From assembly GCA_000432335.1 (NCBI GenBank), contig HF995389.1:26057-33622 (forward strand): DNA of 7,566 bases. The letters run 5' to 3'. Source of the stretch: Firmicutes bacterium CAG:646. Its GTDB lineage: Bacteria > Bacillota > Clostridia > Lachnospirales > Lachnospiraceae. Positions 1-5,195 of the stretch are shown here, piece after piece. A program made the position numbers and the translations under genes. Below the pieces are notes generated by a model that saw nothing but the letters and a program-made list of their open reading frames with translations, had not been told where the DNA came from and did no database searches. How positions within the stretch are numbered: the stretch's first letter is position 1; the number at the start of each line of letters is the position of its first letter.

Positions 1-60
1 TAGCTGTGAGACTTTTTCTCCCAGATCAAATCCTACAATAATATTTCTGACTTCGTTCAT
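1..60 (-). CDS. N-terminus of a DUF5716-like protein with an Hsp70/actin-type ATPase start (partial)
   Basis: Only the first 20 codons are present; the gene runs off the left edge. The ATG at 60-58 follows a strong Shine-Dalgarno (AGGTGGAGG, 76-68) with 7 nt spacing, so the start is well supported. The visible residues include IIVGFDLGEKVSQL. The hydrophobic strand followed by GFDLG and a polar residue resembles the phosphate-1 loop of Hsp70/actin-fold ATPases (compare IGIDLGTTNS in DnaK). From memory, Lachnospiraceae genomes carry a DUF5716 protein directly downstream of the DUF5717 protein, and this position and start fit. It lies 74 bp after the stop of the large upstream gene, same strand, probably co-transcribed. 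That it is a gene start is seen; the family and ATPase fold are inferred from 20 residues and could be wrong. Confidence 0.7.
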   Translation of the reverse strand, partial: MNEVRNIIVGFDLGEKVSQL

Positions 61-67
61 CGTATTG

Positions 68-76
68 CCTCCACCT
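68..76 (-). promoter_or_regulatory. Ribosome binding site of the DUF5716-like gene
   Basis: The minus strand reads AGGTGGAGG with 7 nt before the ATG at 60. It contains two overlapping Shine-Dalgarno cores (AGGTGG and GGAGG). This fixes the start of a gene of which only 20 codons are visible. Confidence 0.8.
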
Positions 77-84
77 GCGTATTC

Positions 85-130
85 GCGCTGCTGTTTGCAG
101 GATCATGCTTCCCGCGTATACAGCAGCCGC
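85..130 (-). other. Inverted repeat in the intergenic gap of the two-gene operon
   Basis: GCTGCTGT at 87-94 is perfectly repeated in inverse at 120-127 (ACAGCAGC). Two further C-G pairs become possible (85-86 with 129-130) if base 128 bulges. The loop is about 25 nt. No T run follows on the minus strand, so it does not look like an intrinsic terminator. It sits between the stop of the 1181-codon gene and the ribosome binding site of the next gene, where it could act as an mRNA processing or stability hairpin. That role is inference, and an 8-bp repeat can occur by chance. Confidence 0.4.
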
Positions 131-134
131 TTTG

Positions 135-3100
135 TCATTCCATCACCGGAAATAGTTTTTCTGCCAGACATTCTCTCTCCAGATACTGTTCCATGGCTTT
201 TTCCAGCGGCAGCTCCTGATCCAAGATTCTTCCTGCCAACATCTGATTGATCAGTTGATATCGGGAATTCCCCTCCCACACAGTATCTTCCAGTCGAAGA
301 GTTTTCTCTTCCGTCTGCCAGGTTTCTTTTTCCTGTTCCACGGTGAGATAATACCGAAGGGTCTCCCCGTAAAACAGGAGAAATTCTTTCACAAAAATCC
401 CCTGATACATATTCTTCATCGGTTCGCTCTTAAATACTGCCTCTTCTTCCCCGTTCTCCATGCAGTAGTGGATCATCACCCGGGCTTTCGCCGGAAAATG
501 CTCCTCCACAAACTGTTTATCATCCAGCTGATAAGGCTTGGTATAACAGGATGGAAGCTGGTGGAAAAAGGCAAACCGCAGTCCTGCCTCACTGCACTCC
601 TCCAAAATTCTCCGAACGAGCGGCGACTGCTTCTCCGAAATCCGCTTCATCTCTGCATAATATTTCAGTAATGCCAGCCGACAGATCTTATCCAGCTCCC
701 ATTCCCGCTGACAGCAAATTTCCAGACATTCAAAAATATAGCTGTCCATCTGCTGATCTCCCAGAAAATACTCGTAGGAGCAGAAGGAAAGGTACGCCAG
801 AATCACCTGCTGTTTCCCTTTCTGACGGATATAGCTTTTTAAAATTTCATGCCCTTTCTTCAGATATACTCTCCCAAACATGGCGAGAAGAAGAATTTCT
901 TCCTCCAGCGCATAGGTATCCAACTGGAAGCCCTGCATCCGTTCCCACAAAAGAGCCATTTCTTCCACCGGTCCCATCAGATTATCGCTGAGATACGTCA
1001 AAATAATATCGTCATATTTTCCTTCTTCAAATACATGGAGACAGAGATATACCAATTCTTCATTTTCCACAAATTCCGTCCGAAGGATCATGCGGCTTGC
1101 CAGCATCACCAGACTTTCAGTCCGAATTCCTTCATATCCATACTGACTCACAATAGTAAAGGCTCTCTCATACATACCCTTTTCAATCAGGATTTCTCCC
1201 AGCAATACCTTATCTACCCGGGCAAATGTGAGATAATCCATTTCTCTCAGATAACTGTCCAGCGTATCGTCTCCCGCATGGGCTGCATAATATTCCAGAA
1301 TCTTCCGGCAGATCCGATGACGATACTCTTCCGTAAAAGCCATAGTCTGCGCCACATGCTGATAACAGCCCAGATTACGCACCTTCACCTCTCCCGCACT
1401 GTCACCACCGCCGCATATATGGAGCAAAAGACCTGGATTCGCCACATCCAGCGCCATACATTGTTTTACATATTCCTGCTCTTCCATCAGTTTTTGAAGA
1501 TTATAATCCACGGTAGCTGCATATCTTCTCCGTTTCTCGTCTTCAAATATTATCTTCGCCTGAGGCGTATACAGATAAATGTAAGCTGCCCCGTCATTGC
1601 AGGGATAGCATTCCTCCTGCTCCAGTTCTCCATGACACACGATCACTTTGCGGATTTTGGGATCATCGCAGTAAATCCGATAGGCAAAAATCACCCGGGA
1701 CATAGCTTCTCCCATGGCCACACTGGTGATCTTCTCAATACATTCCTGATAAATAGCCGCATAATCCTGACTGATCTTTCCCTGTTCCAGCGATTCCAGC
1801 GCAAACTGCTCCATCGCTTTTTTATAGCTCTGGTAAGTAGCTTTATCCACCTCTTTGTTTCGTATCACATTGGCATACACCGATGCTCTTTTCCTGCTGC
1901 TCAGAGTATTATTATATACAAAATACATCCGGATCACCTGAGGCAACACGTTTTGATACCCCTCCGGCATCGTTTCAATATAATATTCATACAGCCTGGT
2001 AATGCGGATATCCTGTTCCACTGCCAGAGCATACCAGCGGAAATATTCTTTTTTCCCCGGCTGCCCCTTCATGATATATTTGCAGATACTGTCCACCAGA
2101 TTTTTCCCGGGATGTGCCTCATAGCAAAGCACTAATAACCGATAAATACTTTTATGGAATGCTTTTACATATTTCGCCAGATGCCCGATCCGCAGAGTCA
2201 GTTCCTGAGTCAGCCCCTGTTTCTGTGCTCCATAAATAAGGGTCTGTACCATAAAAGGAGACAATTTTTTCAGATGGCTCTCCTCCTGTACCAGCTTCTC
2301 ATAAGCGTCCAGATACAGAAACGGGCTGGTACAGCCCAGATGATACAATTCCTCCATCATATAGAGCTGTCTCGCTGTGGAATTGCGGTACTCCTCCTCG
2401 GTCTTTAAAAGGACCTCCAGCAAAATCCGACTTCTGGGATTCATCCGATACAGATTTGCAATTCTGTCTTCCGCCTGTTCTTTCTGTTCTTCTGCCGCCA
2501 CTCCGATCCGCACCGCCAGCGCAAGATAAACGCCTTCTTCTTCCATCTGTTCCTGGGAAAATTCCATGCTCCGCAAAGACCAGAGAGCCGCCATAGCTTT
2601 GGGAATATCCCCGGTCTCATACTGAACAAAAGTTTCCATCAACTGTTGCTTCGGGAAATAGCACCCCATATTTTTCAACTGTTCCAGTTCCTCCAGCGTC
2701 TGGGATTTCCACTGTTCGGCAGTGATTGCTTTCAGACGATACTGTTCATACCATCTGGCGATCCTGAGCTGCGCCTTCTTTTCCTGACTCCGGGTATTCA
2801 GACTGTACTCCGATTTCCCGCAGGCAGTCACCTCATAGACAAGAGTTCCGTAAACTGTTTTAATTCGGATCTGTCCATATTTTTTCCCCTGTCCCAGACA
2901 TTCCTTCTTTACCAGATATTCCAGTTCGTATACACTTCCGATAAAATCCTCAGAAGTGATCACCTTCTTCTCCACCTGCAGAAAATCCCCTCGGGTTTCC
3001 ACTTCCATACTGGCGTAACCCCAGTTATTTTTATAAAGATACACGGAATCCTTCAGCGTACTCTCTATCCGCTCCATATCCTTTTCTTCTCTGTCCAGAT

Positions 3101-3680
3101 GAATCTGTACCGGTTCTTTCTTCCCTGCACCGATCAGAAACTCTTCCATATGCTGATACGTCACCGGATTTTGGGACATTCCCTTATATAAAGTCCGATA
3201 AACCTGATCTGCTCCCTGAAGAATTTCCATAAAGCGCTCGCTGGTATACAGGCGAAACGCCTCCCGATAATCCTTTTGCGCCAATTTTACAAATTCATCC
3301 AACGTCCGGATCTCTCCCTGAGAAGTCGTGATCTGAGCATCCGCCACTTCCACCCGAACAGGAATCTGATACTCGCCCAGACTGCTGTTGATGGTAATTA
3401 CTGATTCCAGGCAGTCTCCTGCCGCCAGTCCCTTCACGTCCACTCCATAAGGAATACACACTGTATTTCCTGAAAACTTCTCTTTTGCCAGCAAAATACG
3501 CCGGCTGGAGGACATGACCATTCCTTTAATCCTGCGATTATCCTCCGCTCCAACAAACAATTCCCCTCTGTAATTCTCCCCTGCCTTTGTTCTGACAGTG
3601 ATGTTTGTATCCGAGAGAACCAGCTTGGGTACTTCATATTCAAATCTTCCGTTTAGTAACTGTTCCATTCTTCTCTTCAA
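135..3680 (-). CDS. Large DUF5717-family protein of unknown function (beta-sandwich domains plus helical repeats)
   Basis: The product has 1181 residues, no signal peptide and no obvious membrane segment, so it is probably cytosolic. The start (EQLLNGRFEYE, then AGENYRGELFVGAEDNRRIKG and FSGNTVCIPYGVD) matches what I recall of the Lachnospiraceae family called DUF5717; no function is established. Residues about 12-113 are rich in alternating strands and end in GEYQIPVRVEV, like the last strands of an Ig-like sandwich. A second strand-rich block lies at about 188-290, ending YGTLVYEVTACGK. From about 295 to the C-terminus the protein is nearly all amphipathic helix, rich in Tyr, Glu, Gln and Leu, resembling a TPR-like solenoid, though no clean consensus repeat is visible. 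The start is TTG at 3680 (AGGTGA, 3690-3685) or an in-frame ATG four codons later at 3668; an in-frame stop lies upstream. It probably forms an operon with the ATPase-like gene downstream. The coding call is very secure; domain calls are inference. Confidence 0.93.
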   Translation of the reverse strand: MKRRMEQLLNGRFEYEVPKLVLSDTNITVRTKAGENYRGELFVGAEDNRRIKGMVMSSSRRILLAKEKFSGNTVCIPYGVDVKGLAAGDCLESVITINSSLGEYQIPVRVEVADAQITTSQGEIRTLDEFVKLAQKDYREAFRLYTSERFMEILQGADQVYRTLYKGMSQNPVTYQHMEEFLIGAGKKEPVQIHLDREEKDMERIESTLKDSVYLYKNNWGYASMEVETRGDFLQVEKKVITSEDFIGSVYELEYLVKKECLGQGKKYGQIRIKTVYGTLVYEVTACGKSEYSLNTRSQEKKAQLRIARWYEQYRLKAITAEQWKSQTLEELEQLKNMGCYFPKQQLMETFVQYETGDIPKAMAALWSLRSMEFSQEQMEEEGVYLALAVRIGVAAEEQKEQAEDRIANLYRMNPRSRILLEVLLKTEEEYRNSTARQLYMMEELYHLGCTSPFLYLDAYEKLVQEESHLKKLSPFMVQTLIYGAQKQGLTQELTLRIGHLAKYVKAFHKSIYRLLVLCYEAHPGKNLVDSICKYIMKGQPGKKEYFRWYALAVEQDIRITRLYEYYIETMPEGYQNVLPQVIRMYFVYNNTLSSRKRASVYANVIRNKEVDKATYQSYKKAMEQFALESLEQGKISQDYAAIYQECIEKITSVAMGEAMSRVIFAYRIYCDDPKIRKVIVCHGELEQEECYPCNDGAAYIYLYTPQAKIIFEDEKRRRYAATVDYNLQKLMEEQEYVKQCMALDVANPGLLLHICGGGDSAGEVKVRNLGCYQHVAQTMAFTEEYRHRICRKILEYYAAHAGDDTLDSYLREMDYLTFARVDKVLLGEILIEKGMYERAFTIVSQYGYEGIRTESLVMLASRMILRTEFVENEELVYLCLHVFEEGKYDDIILTYLSDNLMGPVEEMALLWERMQGFQLDTYALEEEILLLAMFGRVYLKKGHEILKSYIRQKGKQQVILAYLSFCSYEYFLGDQQMDSYIFECLEICCQREWELDKICRLALLKYYAEMKRISEKQSPLVRRILEECSEAGLRFAFFHQLPSCYTKPYQLDDKQFVEEHFPAKARVMIHYCMENGEEEAVFKSEPMKNMYQGIFVKEFLLFYGETLRYYLTVEQEKETWQTEEKTLRLEDTVWEGNSRYQLINQMLAGRILDQELPLEKAMEQYLERECLAEKLFPVME

Positions 3681-3684
3681 AGTA

Positions 3685-3690
3685 TCACCT
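3685..3690 (-). promoter_or_regulatory. Ribosome binding site deciding a TTG start
   Basis: The minus strand reads AGGTGATACTTTGAAGAGAAGAATGG. AGGTGA lies 4 nt before TTG (3680-3678) but 16 nt before the ATG at 3668, so spacing favours the TTG start. The purine-rich GAAGAGAAGA before the ATG is a weak alternative. Confidence 0.55.
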
Positions 3691-3709
3691 GCACTTATGT
3701 TTTCTCACC

Positions 3710-3737
3710 TTGACTAATGATCTGATATTACTATAAT
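3710..3737 (+). promoter_or_regulatory. Sigma-A-type promoter for the CobD-like gene
   Basis: TTGACT at 3710-3715 and a perfect TATAAT at 3732-3737 are separated by 16 bp, close to the sigma-A consensus. Transcription should start near 3744, giving a leader of about 50 nt before the gene at 3794. That leader carries the 17-nt palindrome at 3761-3777. It is too short for a cobalamin riboswitch or a T-box. Confidence 0.75.
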
Positions 3738-3754
3738 AAAACTAGATGCTAATT

Positions 3755-3783
3755 ATTATACACTACCCCGGGTAGTGATGCAA
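3755..3783 (-). promoter_or_regulatory. Sigma-A-type promoter for the large-protein operon
   Basis: On the minus strand TTGCAT (3783-3778) and a perfect TATAAT (3760-3755) are separated by 17 bp. The start would be near 3748, leaving a leader of about 68 nt before the TTG at 3680. The whole spacer is the palindrome CACTACCCCGGGTAGTG. Because the rightward promoter lies further left (3710-3737), the two promoters face each other rather than standing back to back. Confidence 0.65.
3761..3777. promoter_or_regulatory. Perfect palindrome, candidate operator
   Basis: CACTACCC and GGGTAGTG form an 8-bp perfect inverted repeat around one central C. It fills exactly the spacer between the -35 and -10 hexamers of the leftward promoter. 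For the rightward promoter it lies at roughly +17 to +33. A dimeric regulator bound here could block the first and act as a roadblock to the second. The GC-rich arms stand out in AT-rich surroundings. I cannot assign a regulator family. In the rightward transcript the same bases could fold into a short hairpin, but no T run follows. Confidence 0.65.
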
Positions 3784-3792
3784 GGAAAGAGG
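3782..3792 (+). promoter_or_regulatory. Double ribosome binding site of the CobD-like gene
   Basis: AAGGA (3782-3786) lies 7 nt before the ATG at 3794, and GAGG (3789-3792) lies 7 nt before the in-frame ATG at 3800. The two starts differ by two residues (MYM) and cannot be told apart from sequence. The longer form is used here. Confidence 0.6.
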
Positions 3793-3793
3793 A

Positions 3794-4897
3794 ATGTATA
3801 TGATAAAACATAAAGATCACTTTCATGGCAGCGATCTGGAAGCCATCGAAGCCTGCTATCACATCAAAAAAGAGCAGATTGTCAGTTTCAGCGCCAACGT
3901 AAATCCTCTGGGGATTTCTTATCACCTAAAGGCTGCTCTTGCAGAAAATCTCGATGCCATCACCACTTACCCCGATCGGGAATATACTGCTCTGCGCCAG
4001 TGCATTGCAGATTATGCCCACACCCAGCCGGAAAATGTAATCGTGGGAAATGGTTCCACAGAATTGATCTCTCTTTTTATTCAGACGCGCCACCCGAAAA
4101 AAGCGCTGATTCTTGGACCTACTTACTCGGAATACGAGCGGGAGATCACACTGGGCGGCGGTTCAACCCTCTACTATCCCTTAAAAGAGGAGATGGATTT
4201 TTCCATCCATGTAGATGATTTCTGCCATACTCTGTCTGACCAACTGGATCTTCTGGTTCTCTGTAATCCAAACAATCCCACCTCCACGGCAATTTCCGGC
4301 AGTCAGATGCGCCGGATTCTGGACACCTGCCTGCAATATGGGATTTTTGTTATGATTGATGAAACCTATGTGGAATTTGCGCCGGAAGTTTCTCATATCA
4401 CTGCGGTACCTTTGACAAATTACTACAGCAACCTGATTATTCTCCGGGGTACTTCCAAATTCTTTGCGGCTCCCGGTCTGCGGCTTGGCTACGCCATCAC
4501 CGGCAATCAGGATCTTATAAAATCGATCAATACCCGAAAAAATCCCTGGACGATCAATTCCCTTGCTGAGATTGCAGGACGCCTGATGTTTCCCGATGAA
4601 GCGTATATCTGCCATACAAGAGAACTGATCAATGGGGAACGCGACCGCATCTATCAGGAACTTAAAACCTGGGACAGCGTAACCGTTTATGAACCCCAGG
4701 CAAACTTCATCCTGATGCGGATCCGCCGTCCCGATGTGAGTTCACAAGACTTGTTCGACCACTGTATCCGTCAGGGACTGATGATCCGGGACTGCTCCAC
4801 CTTCCCCTTCCTGGATGACCGCTATGTGAGATTTTGTATTATGAAACCAGAGGATAATAACCGGCTGCTGAAAGCCTTTAAAGAGTTACTTGCATAA
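3794..4897 (+). CDS. cobD: CobD-like PLP-dependent enzyme (probable L-threonine-O-3-phosphate decarboxylase)
   Basis: At 367 residues this fold-type I PLP enzyme is about the length of Salmonella CobD (364), which decarboxylates threonine phosphate to (R)-1-amino-2-propanol phosphate for the nucleotide loop of cobalamin. Motifs in order: HGSDLEA (11-17; HGGN in CobD), SFSANVNPLG (31-40), GNGSTE (85-90), CNPNNPT (157-163), DETYVEF (189-195, Asp and Tyr contacting PLP), TSKFFAAPGLRLGY (220-233; K222 is the Schiff-base lysine, R230 a likely phosphate contact), NPWTIN (250-255), and RDCSTFPFLDDRYVRF (332-347; R346 the probable carboxylate-binding Arg). The SFSANVNPLG block, NPWTIN and the C-terminal block favour CobD over the related histidinol-phosphate aminotransferase HisC. 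No other cobalamin gene or riboswitch is in view, so the substrate is inferred from similarity. It diverges from the large-protein operon and converges on polC. Confidence 0.85.
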   Translation: MYMIKHKDHFHGSDLEAIEACYHIKKEQIVSFSANVNPLGISYHLKAALAENLDAITTYPDREYTALRQCIADYAHTQPENVIVGNGSTELISLFIQTRHPKKALILGPTYSEYEREITLGGGSTLYYPLKEEMDFSIHVDDFCHTLSDQLDLLVLCNPNNPTSTAISGSQMRRILDTCLQYGIFVMIDETYVEFAPEVSHITAVPLTNYYSNLIILRGTSKFFAAPGLRLGYAITGNQDLIKSINTRKNPWTINSLAEIAGRLMFPDEAYICHTRELINGERDRIYQELKTWDSVTVYEPQANFILMRIRRPDVSSQDLFDHCIRQGLMIRDCSTFPFLDDRYVRFCIMKPEDNNRLLKAFKELLA

Positions 4898-4993
4898 ATA
4901 TATACTTTTTTAGAAAGTTTAAAAAGTGTCACCGCTTTTCAGTGAAATCCAAGTGATTTTTCTCTGAAAATTCCTTATTTTACCATTAAAAAG

Positions 4994-5025
4994 ATACTTT
5001 TTTCCTGACTTCAAAAAATGTCACC
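4994..5025 (+). repeat. Internal direct copy of the left terminal repeat
   Basis: These 32 bases align without gaps to the left end at 4902-4933, with 25 of 32 identical. The first ten (ATACTTTTTT) and the last seven (TGTCACC) are the same in both. Similarity continues past the core: both are followed by CTTTTC, three variable bases and GAAA (4935-4946 and 5027-5038). The element therefore holds repeated units in the order forward, forward, reverse, reverse, the third being the most diverged. Confidence 0.6.
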
Positions 5026-5060
5026 ACTTTTCTCCGAAAAAGATGGTGACATTTTTTGAA
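5010..5060. terminator. Bidirectional intrinsic terminator between convergent genes
   Basis: TTCAAAAAATGTCACCA (5010-5026) and its perfect inverse (5044-5060) form a 17-bp stem. TTTTC and GAAAA (5028-5032 and 5036-5040) can extend it inward with small bulges. The GC-containing core, ATGTCACCA, is flanked by six A on the left and six T on the right, so either strand gives a hairpin followed by a U run. It lies about 110 bp after the CobD-like stop and about 135 bp after the polC stop, where both converging transcripts would need to end. The role is inferred from structure. Confidence 0.7.
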
Positions 5061-5195
5061 ATCTGTAATTTTGTAATATTTCTCAACAAAATTATTCTAT
5101 TTTCCAAAGGAATTGTTGCAAAAGCAACGCAGGAAATGGTGACACTTTTTCAAACTTTCCAAAAAAGTATAATTTCTCACTTCTATCAGCAAACA

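Larger units (their letters stand above)
4901..5171. repeat. Symmetrical 271-bp repeat element with terminal inverted repeats (MITE-like)
   Basis: This fills nearly all of the 298-bp gap between two convergent genes. The left end (4902-4933) and right end (5138-5170) are inverted copies differing by one substitution and one extra base; each begins ATACTTTTTT and ends GTGTCACC when read inward. Flanking bases give TATAC and GTATA, so a TA target duplication (4901-4902 and 5170-5171) is possible but unproven. A second inverted pair lies at 5010-5026 and 5044-5060. Both pairs are centred at about 5035, and the four GTCACC cores (4928, 5020, and inverted at 5045 and 5138) are spaced 92 and 93 bp. 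A small hairpin, GTTGC-AAAA-GCAAC, lies at 5115-5128. I see no transposase or convincing gene inside. It may be a non-autonomous mobile element or a repeated regulatory or terminator cassette. Confidence 0.7.

Noticed and set aside
849..2135. Open frame of 428 codons on the plus strand
   Set aside because: It is antisense to the large DUF5717-type gene, and the product is a low-quality His/Ile/Phe-rich sequence typical of a shadow frame.
3738..3793. Cobalamin riboswitch or T-box before the CobD-like gene
   Set aside because: The leader is only about 50 nt and holds none of the conserved blocks, such as the cobalamin box or T-box sequence; only the 17-nt palindrome is present.
3794..4897. Histidinol-phosphate aminotransferase (hisC)
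   Set aside because: The fold and PLP motifs are shared, but the N-terminal HGSD and SFSANVNPLG blocks, NPWTIN and the C-terminal RDCSTFPFLDDRY block follow CobD more closely. Kept as an alternative, not the main call.
4902..5170. CRISPR array based on the four repeated cores
   Set aside because: The copies are in mixed orientation (two forward, two reverse), spacing is about 92, 20 and 93 bp rather than regular, and no cas gene is nearby.
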